A stretch of DNA of 38,107 nt from Bacteroidota bacterium (GCA_018267625.1 JAFDYC010000107.1:1-38107), one strand, 5' to 3'. Positions 1 through 9,337 are shown, numbered from the stretch's first letter. Numbers and translations are program-made. The notes: generated by a model from the sequence alone, not told the origin.

Positions 1-9
1 TCCAACAGA

Positions 10-44
10 GGTTTCATTGTTCGTCCTTCGGACGCAACGAAACC
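10..44. other. Imperfect stem-loop at the left edge
   Basis: Bases 10-26 pair with 30-44 around a TTC loop, with one A-C mismatch and a two-base TT bulge. No T-tract follows on either strand, so a terminator role is uncertain. It may belong to a gene left of the window. Confidence 0.4.
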
Positions 45-84
45 TTAGTTATTATCGGTATGAATTGTCTGGAGCTTTTAAGAA

Positions 85-113
85 CAATAGCTCTCGTTTT
101 TGGAGAGCTATTG
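85..113 (-). terminator. Perfect 11-bp stem-loop downstream of porV
   Basis: Bases 85-95 and 103-113 are exact reverse complements around a 7-base loop. The hairpin lies 57 bases past the porV stop and is followed on the minus strand only by a short T-poor run (TTCTTAAAAG). It is a plausible end for the porU-porV transcript, but it lacks a good U-tract. Confidence 0.4.
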
Positions 114-169
114 CTGAAAGGAATCACCTGTCTTTTTTGCGAAAGGCAAGTGGCTATGTTAGGGGATGC

Positions 170-1372
170 TTACTGCGTGTCGGATGTGGCAGGGGCGTTG
201 TTTATTTTATCGAAGTCGAATGCCAGCGTGAAGCGTAGGGTATTGCTGAGCGGATTGCGTGTGATGCCGGAGCCGGAAGGCACCAGGTAAGCGGCGTTGA
301 GCGTGAAAATATTGTACTTGGCACCGATACCAACCGTGAAGTATTTGCGGTCGCCTTTGGTCTTGTCTTCATAGAAATAACCGGCACGTACGGCAAACTG
401 ATCCTGGTACCAGTATTCGATACCGGCGCCTATATTGATTTCGCGGAACTCTTCCGAAGCGCCGCCTGGTGCATCGCTAAAAGAATTGAGGACGCCGCTG
501 ACCACGGTCACATCGGGATAGTAGTAGGAGGGGGCGTGGCCAGAAATGGTGTTGCTGTCTTTAGGAGTAGGCACCAGCAGCTTGTTAAGATCAATAGCGA
601 AGGTCATCTTGTTGTATTCGTCAAACTGCACTGTGTAGGCAGCGCCGATGCCGAGGTTGATGGGGATGAAATCCTTACGGGTGCCGGAGTATGCGATTTT
701 GCCGCCGAGGTTGGAGATGACTGCTCCGAAGGCAAAGGTGTTTTTGCGGAATTCGTCAATCTCACGGGTTTTATTATAATAGACGCCTACATCTCCGGAG
801 ACGGTGCTGCCTGGTCGGTAGTCTGTGCCCGGGGTAGCACTCAGGCCGGTAGCTATGGCAGAGTGGATGTAGCGCAGGCTGACACCCGTAGAGAGATAAG
901 GGGAAAGCTGCCGGGCATAGCCGAGGTCAAGGGAAAACTCACGGGGCTTTCCGGTACCGGTGGGATTGGCATTTACGTCCACATAGTTGATATCACCAAG
1001 GGAGAAATAGCGAAGGGAGCCGGAGATCGTCTGGTAACTGCCTTCTTTGCCGAATTTGGCGTAGCCCGAGATATAGGCAAGGAAGATATCCGGCACCAGG
1101 TCTTTTAGCCAGGGTGTGTAAGTAAGTGAGAGGCCGTAATTCTTCGTGGCGAAAGGCAGTTTGCCTACGTTCCAGTACTGGGCATTGGCATCGGGAGAAA
1201 GGGCAATGCCTACATCGCCCATGGCGCCGCTGCGGGCATCGGGGGAAATGCGCAGGAAGGGAACCGCAGTGGTTATCGTGTTGATCTGGCCGTTATAATT
1301 GGTCTGAGCTTGAGCGCTTAGGCACAGTCCTGTGCTAAGGACGCAGCCAATGATGGAAATGCGTTTGAACAT
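170..1372 (-). CDS. porV: Type IX secretion system outer-membrane protein PorV
   Basis: 400 residues. A signal peptide (about residues 1-22, ending in AQA) precedes a FadL-like beta-barrel rich in alternating aromatic strands. The opening of the mature part (TTAVPFLRISPDARSGAMGD) is the characteristic PorV/LptO N-terminus. In the family, PorV binds the C-terminal sorting domain of T9SS cargo, shuttles it from the SprA translocon and delivers it to the PorU sortase at the cell surface. It lies 80 bases downstream of porU on the same strand, and the porU-porV-gldJ neighbourhood is conserved in gliding Bacteroidota. The ATG at 1372 is chosen because the signal peptide begins there. Identification rests on recognised sequence and synteny. 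Confidence 0.93.
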   Translation of the reverse strand: MFKRISIIGCVLSTGLCLSAQAQTNYNGQINTITTAVPFLRISPDARSGAMGDVGIALSPDANAQYWNVGKLPFATKNYGLSLTYTPWLKDLVPDIFLAYISGYAKFGKEGSYQTISGSLRYFSLGDINYVDVNANPTGTGKPREFSLDLGYARQLSPYLSTGVSLRYIHSAIATGLSATPGTDYRPGSTVSGDVGVYYNKTREIDEFRKNTFAFGAVISNLGGKIAYSGTRKDFIPINLGIGAAYTVQFDEYNKMTFAIDLNKLLVPTPKDSNTISGHAPSYYYPDVTVVSGVLNSFSDAPGGASEEFREINIGAGIEYWYQDQFAVRAGYFYEDKTKGDRKYFTVGIGAKYNIFTLNAAYLVPSGSGITRNPLSNTLRFTLAFDFDKINNAPATSDTQ

Positions 1373-1452
1373 TTGGGGTTAAAACTCGGTTGGGGAAATC
1401 TAAGTCGTCGTTACGGGGCTGCAAATGTAGCCGATTGGCCGCAGCAGAGGCA

Positions 1453-4400
1453 TTAACGCAGCAGCACTAACTTTTGGTATGCAGTACCCTGAATTCCATT
1501 TTGAGTGCTCAGAATGAGGCGGTAGGTATAAACGCCAGAAGGCAGTTTGGCACCGTGGCTGTCGGTGCCGTCCCAGGTTAGTTCGTTGCTGTGGCTGCCG
1601 GCAGGTGTATAGGATTGCTCCAGGAGGCGTACAAGCGCACCATTCATGTTGTAAATGGCAATTTGTGCTTTCAGCGTTTCGTTCGGGTGGTTATGTTCGA
1701 AGAAGAAATGGGTTTCGTTGCTAAAGGGATTGGGGTAATTGATCAGGTTTAGAATCTGGAAGCCTGAAGAGCCCACTACAAAATGCACCGTGCCCTCTCC
1801 TGAATTATTGTAAACGTCCCAGGCTTTCACCCGAAGGGTGTGTGCGCCATCGCTCAGGCCGGAGATGGGGAAAGAAACATGCCCGCGTTGGTAGGTGTTG
1901 GGTTCGGTTTCGTAATAATCATTCAGGATAAAAGGATGTTCCTCGTCGCCATCCAGCACAGCAGTAATATCGTGGCCTACACTATTACCGGATGCATTGA
2001 TGCCGGATTGGTCAGAGAGCTGAACATAGAGCATCGTATTGGGCCCGGTGATGCCGCCATCGCGGAAGAGTGAATCGCCGATGAAAGGTTTAACGATGGG
2101 AGCATCATCATCACCTGCGGCGCCATCGAAAAATCCTCCTACAATCCTGCCAGTATCATAACCGGCTCCATCGGTAACACCGTTTTCAACGTAATAGCTG
2201 ATTTTACCATGCCCAAAGTCATAGTTCATGTCTTTAGGCACAACAAAAGAGCAACTGAAATGTCCCTGACTGACGGTGGTGATGCCTTTGAAAATAACAT
2301 TGTCCTGCATCTCGAAACTGCGTTGTTCATGGAAGACTTTGGTGTAGAGGTTCACCATGCGGGGTTTGTCGAAAATGGTGATGTAGGCACGCCCATTAAA
2401 ATCCGGGAGCAGATTGCCTTGTGCATCCTGCACATGTCCTTTTAGAGTGTAAGCACCTAAGGCACGAAGCGTATCAACAGGAGTGCCGTTTGCCATCTGA
2501 AGAATTGAATCAGTAGAGACGGTATATTTTGGGAATGCAGGCTGTAGGGCCGGGTCGCCGAGCAGAATAAAGCGATAGAAGTTGATCAGGGTCATACTGC
2601 CGTTGTTGCCATGCTTGTAGGTTTCATTTTTTCCTTCCCGCATGGCATCGCCAAAAGCAAGCCACTGGCCATTCTGTGGGGTATATTGAGCGCTCAGAAA
2701 TTGCAGGTTTATATAGCGGTTGATACCAGCATACACAGGCCCTGTAGTGGTCAGCATACTGATAGTGCCTCCGTCTTTTTTTAGGATTAGTTGCTCCCCG
2801 TCAGACACGTAAGCTGGGTCATCATAGCGGGCATAATCGCAGGTGGCCGTCACCATGAAAGGCAATTGATTGAAATTTTTCCAAGTGTCGAAATCCTGCT
2901 CTGTGAGGATGCGTTCGTGAGCAAGAGTGACCGTGCTGCCGTGGCCGGTATAGTTAATTAGGAAGGTCCCTTTATAAATGCGGTCGTTGATGGCCTTGTT
3001 GGCTTCTGGGCAGCGTTCTCCTGCTGGGGTAGAAATGAAGGGTAAGTTGTCCAGATAGATTTTCGTGTCATTGCTGAATGGAGAGGCAGCATTTACTGTG
3101 GCAGCGGCAGCCTCAGCGTCCTGAAGGTGAGGTCCGGCACCATCTTCATTGTCGCCGATGAAGGTGTTGCTGATACGCCAGGGGCCTAGAGAGGCGGGAG
3201 ATGTGTAGTTGATAATCTTATTGACCGCATCCTCTGCTGCTTCTTCACTGGCAACAGGTAAGCGGCCAATGCCTATGTCGAGCGTGTTGATGACGTTGAA
3301 ATTGCTGATGTCTTCGCTGTCATCTAAGAAGCCGAAATAATCATCCACCGTAAAGCAATAGTCTATTTGCAGGCTTTCATTGGATTCGTAGGTAGGCACA
3401 TAATTGGTGTTGTTCGGTATTCTGTTTTTGTAGTCAAAAGAGGCATCGCCAAACAGCAGGAGGTATTTGGGGAGCCGGCTTGTATCATTACCAGCCTCAC
3501 GATAGAAATAGCGCATCATGTTGCGGATGCCGCCAATGTCGGCTGCGCCGGAAGAAAATTCATTGTACACCTGAGTAGTTGTGGCAACTAACACACGGAG
3601 GCCATCATGGTTCCGGTGAAATGTGGCCAAACGTTCAGCAGCCTCTGAAAAATCGGGGTAAGTAACGATGACCATCTGAGGTGCGTCTGCACTATGTAGG
3701 TCTTGATTGCCCACTTTTTGCCCCGGTACTGGCTGTAAAAAGCTGGAGCCATCGAGGGCAACAAATTCATGAAGGCTACTTGCATTTTGGTTGAACTGGA
3801 ATGAGCCGTTGCTGAGATTCCCATTCATGCGTTGTGGTTGCAAGGGGTTGCTGATATCCCATACTTGAGTTGCCGCATTTGCGTTGGTGATGGTGTAAGC
3901 CGCAACTGCACTAGGAGCAATGCTTCGCCAATCGCGAAAGCAAAAATTATTCCCTGCAAAAGCCAGCGAACGACGCCAATTCAGCTCGATATAATTCAGG
4001 TATGCGAGGTCTTCAATCTGTACGGTCGAAAAGTCGAGTTGAAAATTGGCTGATGAAGCCTGAATCCTTAGGCGCATATCCAGATCATGAGCACTCAGGG
4101 GGTTAGAATCCGGGTCTAAACTGACGGCACCAAAAGTATAGAGATCAATCAGGTTACCATTCAGGCTGGTGGCCATTTTCGTCCCTGCCTGAGAAGCCCT
4201 TGCGGCCATGCTGATGCGCACATTCACCGAATCAGTGTTTCCATAAAGTGGGAAATTGAACGTGCGGCTGAGTTGTGCATTGTAGCCATTTCCAAATAGC
4301 TCACCCCACCATTCTTTGCCAAAACGGCCAGGGTTGAATAGATCTACTTCATGTGCCGCATAGTCATTGAAACTAGTCACCTGTTCAGTAGGGGCGGTCG

Positions 4401-5196
4401 TTGGGCTTGCGTCCTGTATCCGCAGGCCAGGCCCAGCATCGAAAGAGATGAAATAATAACTGCTATCGGCGTAGAGATTGGTCTGGTGAATAAAGCGTTG
4501 GTTGAGGCTGTCCGGGTCCCAGCGCATAGGCCCGGGTGCATAAAATGCGATGAAGTCGCCTGGGTCAAAAGTGCCATCGCCGCCATCGCTAATCCAAAGT
4601 GCATTGTCTTCCAGATTGTCAGGCTGAGGCATTGCATTGCTTTCATAAAGCATCGCACCTCCGTTGCCTACAATCCGGATATTTTGAGCAGCCATGCCCG
4701 CTTGCTTCAAGCCTAATTTTTGCGCCAGTGAAAAATCAATCTTGTAAATACCCCTTGCTGGGACTGCCAGCTTGTACCAGGTGCCCGATGCCAGTGGGGA
4801 AGTGATGCTCGCTTTCTTTGCTAGTGGTAGAATGCTTGATGAAGAAGCTGGTGGCAGATTGTAGGCTAAAGAAAATGACTGAAGCTCGCCATAATGGCCA
4901 TCCTTTAATAGGGTATAAGCCGGAATAGAAATTATAGCAAAAGGGTGCTTGCGTTCAGTGCCATTCTTTCGGGAAAAGCCGGAAGCATTTGCTGCAGTCA
5001 CACCTTTCGGAAGGGTAGAAATTTGGGAGTAGGTAACATGAACTAAATGAATAGGAACATCAGCGGGCACGTCAACCTGCTGTGCGTAAAAACCATTCAG
5101 AATAGCTTGACGCTGAACCAGAAAATCACGCGTGTCTGCCCGAGCCGTGAGCGAACAGAAAAGCAATAAAACACTGAGACGCAATGATTTTTTCAT
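1453..5196 (-). CDS. porU: Type IX secretion system sortase PorU
   Basis: Large exported cysteine peptidase of family C25 (gingipain-like). In the family it cleaves the C-terminal sorting signal from T9SS cargo and attaches the cargo to surface lipopolysaccharide. From the ATG at 5196 the protein has 1247 residues. It has a signal peptide (MKKSLRLSV..., ending near TARA), an N-terminal beta-rich region, and a C25 domain with probable catalytic His752 (in NYTGHG) and Cys786 (in TATCDYARYDD), 34 residues apart as in gingipains. Its C-terminus is itself a sorting-type Ig-like domain (NYPNPFSNETHF... to KLVLLR). An upstream ATG at 5223 would add nine residues before the signal peptide and is less likely. 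It heads the porU-porV unit and is divergent from gldJ. Confidence 0.93.
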   Translation of the reverse strand: MKKSLRLSVLLLFCSLTARADTRDFLVQRQAILNGFYAQQVDVPADVPIHLVHVTYSQISTLPKGVTAANASGFSRKNGTERKHPFAIISIPAYTLLKDGHYGELQSFSLAYNLPPASSSSILPLAKKASITSPLASGTWYKLAVPARGIYKIDFSLAQKLGLKQAGMAAQNIRIVGNGGAMLYESNAMPQPDNLEDNALWISDGGDGTFDPGDFIAFYAPGPMRWDPDSLNQRFIHQTNLYADSSYYFISFDAGPGLRIQDASPTTAPTEQVTSFNDYAAHEVDLFNPGRFGKEWWGELFGNGYNAQLSRTFNFPLYGNTDSVNVRISMAARASQAGTKMATSLNGNLIDLYTFGAVSLDPDSNPLSAHDLDMRLRIQASSANFQLDFSTVQIEDLAYLNYIELNWRRSLAFAGNNFCFRDWRSIAPSAVAAYTITNANAATQVWDISNPLQPQRMNGNLSNGSFQFNQNASSLHEFVALDGSSFLQPVPGQKVGNQDLHSADAPQMVIVTYPDFSEAAERLATFHRNHDGLRVLVATTTQVYNEFSSGAADIGGIRNMMRYFYREAGNDTSRLPKYLLLFGDASFDYKNRIPNNTNYVPTYESNESLQIDYCFTVDDYFGFLDDSEDISNFNVINTLDIGIGRLPVASEEAAEDAVNKIINYTSPASLGPWRISNTFIGDNEDGAGPHLQDAEAAAATVNAASPFSNDTKIYLDNLPFISTPAGERCPEANKAINDRIYKGTFLINYTGHGSTVTLAHERILTEQDFDTWKNFNQLPFMVTATCDYARYDDPAYVSDGEQLILKKDGGTISMLTTTGPVYAGINRYINLQFLSAQYTPQNGQWLAFGDAMREGKNETYKHGNNGSMTLINFYRFILLGDPALQPAFPKYTVSTDSILQMANGTPVDTLRALGAYTLKGHVQDAQGNLLPDFNGRAYITIFDKPRMVNLYTKVFHEQRSFEMQDNVIFKGITTVSQGHFSCSFVVPKDMNYDFGHGKISYYVENGVTDGAGYDTGRIVGGFFDGAAGDDDAPIVKPFIGDSLFRDGGITGPNTMLYVQLSDQSGINASGNSVGHDITAVLDGDEEHPFILNDYYETEPNTYQRGHVSFPISGLSDGAHTLRVKAWDVYNNSGEGTVHFVVGSSGFQILNLINYPNPFSNETHFFFEHNHPNETLKAQIAIYNMNGALVRLLEQSYTPAGSHSNELTWDGTDSHGAKLPSGVYTYRLILSTQNGIQGTAYQKLVLLR

Positions 5197-5246
5197 CAGA
5201 TAAGAATTGAAAATGGACTGCATAGCAAATAATAATCCGAACCTTA

Positions 5247-5254
5247 CAAAAATA
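5247..5254 (-). promoter_or_regulatory. Predicted -7 box for porU
   Basis: The minus strand reads TATTTTTG, an exact match to the Bacteroidota TAnnTTTG element, 50 bases before the preferred porU start. No clear TTG is seen 19-21 bases upstream. Confidence 0.4.
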
Positions 5255-5382
5255 CTCCTGAGTAAGTCAGAAAGCCGCTGCCAGCTTGAACAGAAACGCT
5301 AAAACGCAATACACCTGACATTATTATGAGGCCCAAGGGCTACCGGGCGGAAAAGACTTAACCAGCAGAAAAATTTTCCAGC

Positions 5383-5413
5383 TTGAATTTTTAGAAAAAG
5401 TGCTCTATCATTG
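5383..5413 (+). promoter_or_regulatory. Predicted promoter of gldJ
   Basis: TTG (5383-5385), a 20-base spacer and TATCATTG (5406-5413) fit the Bacteroidota promoter layout with one mismatch in the downstream box. It lies 42 bases before the gldJ ATG. Confidence 0.5.
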
Positions 5414-5455
5414 TAACGCTTTTTACAGCCTTTCACAAACTACTTTCCACTCTTA

Positions 5456-6994
5456 ATGATGATGAAAAGAACGATTGTCGGTCTGAGCGCTTTATGTCTC
5501 GGAGCGGCGTTTACATTCAGCTCTTGCCACAATTCGGACAAGTCTCTGGCTAGCTCAGACAAGACAGGTTGGGATTATAATGACCCCAAGCTGGGCGGGT
5601 TTGACGTGACTCAATACCAGGGGCAGCAAACAGGCCCGGGCCTCACTTTCGTGGAAGGCGGCCGATTTACAATGGGGCAAACTGAAGAAGACCTCACTTA
5701 TGAGCGCAATTCTATTCCCCGCACCGTTTCCGTTTCTTCCTTCTACATGGATGAAACAGAGGTTGCCAATATTCACTATCGTGAGTACGTGTACTGGTTA
5801 CAACGTGCTTATGGAAGTGATTATCCCGATATCGTCACCAAAGCTCGTCCTGATACAACCGTATGGCGCCGGGCCCTCCAATACAATGAGCCCATGGTGG
5901 AATACTATTTCCAACATGCTGCTTACAATTATTATCCGGTAGTGGGTGTCAACTGGTATCAGGCCAATGATTACGCCAAATGGCGTTCAGACCGTGTAAA
6001 TGAGTACCTCCTTATCAAGCGCGGTGCCCTGAGAAAGAACCCCAACCAATCTGGTGAAGACGTGTTTACAACGGATGCATACGTTTATGGGCAGTATGAA
6101 GGCCTCGTAGGCCATGGCCGTAAGCGCGACCTCGACCCTAACGGTTCCAAGACGCGTAACTACTCGTATGCCGATGGTCTTTTGCTGCCAAACTATCGCC
6201 TCCCAACAGAAGCAGAATGGGAATATGCAGCTCTGGGCCTGATTGGTAATAACCCCGAACCTGAAAACAAGCGCCGTCGCGGTGAAGAAGTAATAACAGA
6301 CCGTAACGTATTCCCTTGGGGCCCCAAAGAAGGCAGCCGCTATGGTTTGCGTAATTCCTATCAGGGTGAATTCCTCGCCAACTTCAAACGCGGTCGTGGT
6401 GACGTTATGGGTGTAGCCGGTGGCCTTAATGATAATGCCGACCGTACCGCTCCAATCTTCTCCTATCGCCCCAATGCTTTCGGTCTTTACAACATGGCCG
6501 GCAACGTAAGCGAATGGGTGATGGATACTTACCGCCCCATCGTGAGCGAAGAAGCTGATTTCTCTCCCTTCCGCGGTAACGTCTATAAAGGCTACGAGCG
6601 GATTGCTGAAGACAATTCCCTGCAGGAAAAAGATAGCTTAGGCGATATTCCCCAGCGTGAACTGACTCCGGAAGAAGTTTCCAACAACCCAGGCTACAAT
6701 CCAGGCCGTGTTGCTGACCTGCGCAACTTCCGTGACGGCGACACTTCTTCTGATGCTTCTTACGATTATGGCCGCACAACCTTAATCAGCAATGACGCTA
6801 AAGTGATTAAAGGTGGTTCCTGGGCTGACCGTGCCTACTGGATGAGCCCGGGTACACGCCGCTTTATGCAGGCTAACCAGTCTTCTGCCACTGTTGGTTT
6901 CCGTTGCGTCATGGACCGCCTCGGTTCTCCCAATGGCAATAACGGCGAACAACCAGGCAACTACTTCGGCCAGCGTGGAAGCCGTCGTAAATAA
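5456..6994 (+). CDS. gldJ: Gliding motility / T9SS-associated lipoprotein GldJ
   Basis: 512 residues. The N-terminus is a lipoprotein signal peptide with lipobox FSSC (Cys24). The rest is a formylglycine-generating-enzyme/sulfatase-modifying-factor fold (SUMF1 type): MGQTEED..., FYMDETEVAN near residue 100, YNYYPVVGVNWYQANDYAKWR, RLPTEAEWEYAA, AGNVSEWVMD and the closing GGSWADRAYWMSPGTRR...GFRC. GldJ and its paralogue GldK share this fold. The stretch between FYMDETEV and the VGVNW motif resembles GldJ, and the position next to porU-porV matches the gldJ locus of Flavobacterium johnsoniae. In the family it is an outer-membrane lipoprotein needed for gliding and secretion, with no enzyme activity expected. 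PorK/GldK is the main alternative. Confidence 0.88.
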   Translation: MMMKRTIVGLSALCLGAAFTFSSCHNSDKSLASSDKTGWDYNDPKLGGFDVTQYQGQQTGPGLTFVEGGRFTMGQTEEDLTYERNSIPRTVSVSSFYMDETEVANIHYREYVYWLQRAYGSDYPDIVTKARPDTTVWRRALQYNEPMVEYYFQHAAYNYYPVVGVNWYQANDYAKWRSDRVNEYLLIKRGALRKNPNQSGEDVFTTDAYVYGQYEGLVGHGRKRDLDPNGSKTRNYSYADGLLLPNYRLPTEAEWEYAALGLIGNNPEPENKRRRGEEVITDRNVFPWGPKEGSRYGLRNSYQGEFLANFKRGRGDVMGVAGGLNDNADRTAPIFSYRPNAFGLYNMAGNVSEWVMDTYRPIVSEEADFSPFRGNVYKGYERIAEDNSLQEKDSLGDIPQRELTPEEVSNNPGYNPGRVADLRNFRDGDTSSDASYDYGRTTLISNDAKVIKGGSWADRAYWMSPGTRRFMQANQSSATVGFRCVMDRLGSPNGNNGEQPGNYFGQRGSRRK

Positions 6995-7019
6995 GTTTTC
7001 TCATCATCATCATCATCTC

Positions 7020-7057
7020 AACAAGCCCTTCCTTCATCGGAAGGGCTTGTTGTTTTT
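7020..7057 (+). terminator. Strong intrinsic terminator after gldJ
   Basis: A perfect 13-bp stem (7020-7032 with 7039-7051), a 6-base loop and a T-rich tail (7050-7057). It lies 26 bases past the gldJ stop and separates gldJ from the epimerase gene, so an epimerase start upstream of it is unlikely. Confidence 0.92.
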
Positions 7058-7112
7058 ACGCGGATTGACGAGCATCACTTGCCTGCCCGCATCCGTGTTG
7101 CAACTTTGCCGC

Positions 7113-8177
7113 GTGCTTCAACTTCATTCGTTCCCGGCTGCGCTCCCTTTTCAATACCCTTTTATCACCAATAAAGGGGCCAAGTCACAACAACAGGCAC
7201 TCTTGGTGGCATTGAACTTTGGCCGATTAGTTGGTTGGGGTGAAGCCCCGGTCATTGATTATTACGGTGTCAGCATGGAAGGCTTACAGGCTTCATTACA
7301 GCAGGCCCGGCAGGTAATTGAACGTTATTCCCTGCAAGACCCGCAGCGTTTCTGGCATTTCCTGGAGCACCTGATTCCCGAACAAAACTTCCTGATTGCT
7401 GCCCTCGATATTGCCGGCTGGGACCTCTTTAGCCGCTTGCGGAATAAGCCCCTCTACCAAATGCTGGGCTTTGAAAAGTCAGGGCCCTTCCTCAGCGATT
7501 ACACGCTGGGTTTTGACTCTGCGGAAATGATGCTACGCAAAATGAAAGAGCATCCAGCCTCTGTTTACAAAGTGAAACTCCGCCGGCCAGAGGAGGTTGA
7601 CTTACTCCGAAGCCTGCGATCTGCCACAAGAGCACCCTTTCGAGTGGATTTGAATGAAGGCTGGAATTATGAAGACACCTTGAGGCTCTTGCCTGAACTG
7701 GAATCCCTGGGCGTGGTGATGCTTGAACAGCCCTTACCCAAAACGCAATGGGAAGAAATGAGGGCGCTCAAAGCTCAATCCAGTATCCCCTTATTTGCCG
7801 ATGAAGCCTGTGTGGAAGAGCAAGATGTGACACGATGCGCCGATACCTTTCATGGGATCAATATCAAACTCACAAAGTGTGGTGGTATTACGCCGGCCCG
7901 ACGCATGATTGTAGAAGCAAAGCAACGGGGCCTGCGTGTGATGTTGGGTTCGATGAACGAAAGTTCTATCGGAACCTCAGCTCTGCTGCATCTGGCTCCA
8001 GCCGTGGATTTTCTAGATGCAGATGGGCCCTTACTTCTTGCCAGTGATTATGCCGAAGGATTGCCCTGGACGCATGTAGATGGGCAACCTCATTTCCTTT
8101 CACTGCCAGAGGCGCCCGGCTTAGGTGTCTCGTTGCGAAAAGATTGGCAGCAACACCTGATTCAGGCTACAGCTTAG
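7113..8177 (+). CDS. Enolase-superfamily dipeptide epimerase (L-Ala-D/L-Glu epimerase type)
   Basis: Mandelate-racemase/muconate-lactonizing-enzyme fold. Seen in order: an N-terminal capping domain (SFPAALPFQYPFITNKGA), the first catalytic K-x-K (VYKVKL), metal ligands Asp (RVDLNEGW), Glu (MLEQPLPK) and Asp (LFADEAC), the second K-x-K (NIKLTK) and the closing DADGPLLL. The likely reaction is epimerisation of L-Ala-L-Glu/D-Glu dipeptides released from murein, which suits the adjacent murB. O-succinylbenzoate synthase is a close relative but less likely. The start is uncertain: the frame is open upstream into gldJ, but the gldJ terminator lies between. GTG at 7113 fits the family N-terminus and lies four bases after a CAACTTTG box; GTG 7095 or TTG 7065 are alternatives. 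Confidence 0.82.
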   Translation: MLQLHSFPAALPFQYPFITNKGAKSQQQALLVALNFGRLVGWGEAPVIDYYGVSMEGLQASLQQARQVIERYSLQDPQRFWHFLEHLIPEQNFLIAALDIAGWDLFSRLRNKPLYQMLGFEKSGPFLSDYTLGFDSAEMMLRKMKEHPASVYKVKLRRPEEVDLLRSLRSATRAPFRVDLNEGWNYEDTLRLLPELESLGVVMLEQPLPKTQWEEMRALKAQSSIPLFADEACVEEQDVTRCADTFHGINIKLTKCGGITPARRMIVEAKQRGLRVMLGSMNESSIGTSALLHLAPAVDFLDADGPLLLASDYAEGLPWTHVDGQPHFLSLPEAPGLGVSLRKDWQQHLIQATA

Positions 8178-8189
8178 CCTTTGTGCCAA

Positions 8190-8197
8190 TAGCTTTG
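8190..8197 (+). promoter_or_regulatory. Predicted -7 box for murB
   Basis: TAGCTTTG matches TAnnTTTG exactly and ends 9 bases before the murB ATG, just past the stop of the epimerase gene. The murB transcript would have an almost absent leader. Confidence 0.45.
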
Positions 8198-8206
8198 GCC
8201 CCCATT

Positions 8207-9226
8207 ATGCCTGATTTTTTACTTAGAAAAAATGCTTCTTTGCGGGAGCTGAACACCTTTGGTTTTGATCAGACAGCAGAAGCATTGCTGGAAGTGACAG
8301 AAGCGGAACAACTTACCGATATCTATGAAGATGCCCGCCTGCCCCGGCCCTTTCATGTCTTGGGTGGTGGCAGCAATGTATTACTGACCGGGCCCGTACT
8401 TGGCACGGTACTCATGAATCGCATCAAGGGTATCGAATTGATTTCGGAAGATGATGACATCGTGCGGGTGCGTGTGGGAGGTGGAGTCGTCTGGCACGAT
8501 TGGGTGCTATTTGCTATTGCACAGGGATGGTGTGGTGTAGAAAATCTAGCTCTTATTCCAGGAACAGTAGGAGCCGCTCCTATTCAGAACATTGGCGCCT
8601 ATGGCGTAGAGGTGAAAGACGTTATTGACGAAGTGGTGGCCTGGCATGGAGCCTTAGGAAAGTTCATCAGACTCTCCGCATTGGAGTGCCGATTTGGTTA
8701 TCGGGATAGCATTTTTAAACAGGAATTGAAAGGGGAAGTCTTCGTCACGGAAGTCTGTTTCAGGCTGCGCAAACACGCACAATTACACACTGAATATGGC
8801 GCTATCCGGGAAGAGCTACAGGCCATGGATGCCGAGCCTAGTGTTGAACAGGTGGCTCAGGCGGTGATTAGGATTCGCAGAAGCAAGCTCCCGGATCCGG
8901 CGCAGATTGGGAATGCCGGTTCTTTTTTCAAGAATCCTGTCATAGATGCGAGCTTGTTTGAATCGTTGCTACAGCGGTTCTCAAACATGCCGTCTTATGC
9001 ACAGCCGGATGGGATGGTGAAGCTACCAGCGGGTTGGCTAATTGAGTATTGCGGCTGGAAAGGATTTCGTGATAGGGATGTCGGTGTGCATACCCGCCAG
9101 GCCTTAGTGTTGGTGAATTATGGGCATGCTACGGGAGCGGAAATATGGAATCTGTCTGAACGGATTATTGCATCTGTCCAGGAGCGGTTTGGCATCGTGC
9201 TGGAGCGGGAGGTACAGGTTTGGTAG
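8207..9226 (+). CDS. murB: UDP-N-acetylenolpyruvoylglucosamine reductase MurB
   Basis: 339 residues from the ATG at 8207, close to E. coli MurB (342). Cytoplasmic flavoenzyme that reduces enolpyruvyl-UDP-GlcNAc to UDP-MurNAc with NADPH. An FAD-binding PCMH domain comes first (NASLRELNTFGF, VLGGGSNVLL, IPGTVGAAPIQNIGAYGVE), then the MurB C-terminal domain. Catalytic residues visible: Arg166 (FGYRDSIF), Ser239 (NAGSFFKNP) and Glu335 (LEREVQVW), matching R159/S229/E325 of E. coli; this is a type I enzyme. The frame stays open back to 8144, but that would overlap the epimerase gene. The ATG at 8207 matches the family start and sits just after a promoter box. Confidence 0.95.
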   Translation: MPDFLLRKNASLRELNTFGFDQTAEALLEVTEAEQLTDIYEDARLPRPFHVLGGGSNVLLTGPVLGTVLMNRIKGIELISEDDDIVRVRVGGGVVWHDWVLFAIAQGWCGVENLALIPGTVGAAPIQNIGAYGVEVKDVIDEVVAWHGALGKFIRLSALECRFGYRDSIFKQELKGEVFVTEVCFRLRKHAQLHTEYGAIREELQAMDAEPSVEQVAQAVIRIRRSKLPDPAQIGNAGSFFKNPVIDASLFESLLQRFSNMPSYAQPDGMVKLPAGWLIEYCGWKGFRDRDVGVHTRQALVLVNYGHATGAEIWNLSERIIASVQERFGIVLEREVQVW

Positions 9227-9310
9227 GCCGGGATGTGGATGAGTACCGGAAATCCTTTTCCAGGAATTGCCGGGTCACGAAATCTTTCTGAAGGCTGCAA
9301 TCCTGAAAAC

Positions 9311-9337
9311 AGGTTCGGGACAGGCTGCAACGGAAGT
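9311..9337 (+). repeat. Copy 1 of a degenerate 27-base intergenic repeat
   Basis: Aligns by eye to 19476-19502 at 21 of 27 positions, sharing the core GCTGCAACG. Both copies are in non-coding DNA beside gene ends. This may be a remnant of a dispersed intergenic element or chance. Confidence 0.3.

Noticed and set aside
536..1108. 190-codon plus-strand ORF opposite porV
   Set aside because: Antisense shadow of porV with no family features, and no promoter or terminator of its own.
7001..7017. CAT triplet run between gldJ stop and terminator
   Set aside because: Short simple repeat, only about five units, with no sign of function.
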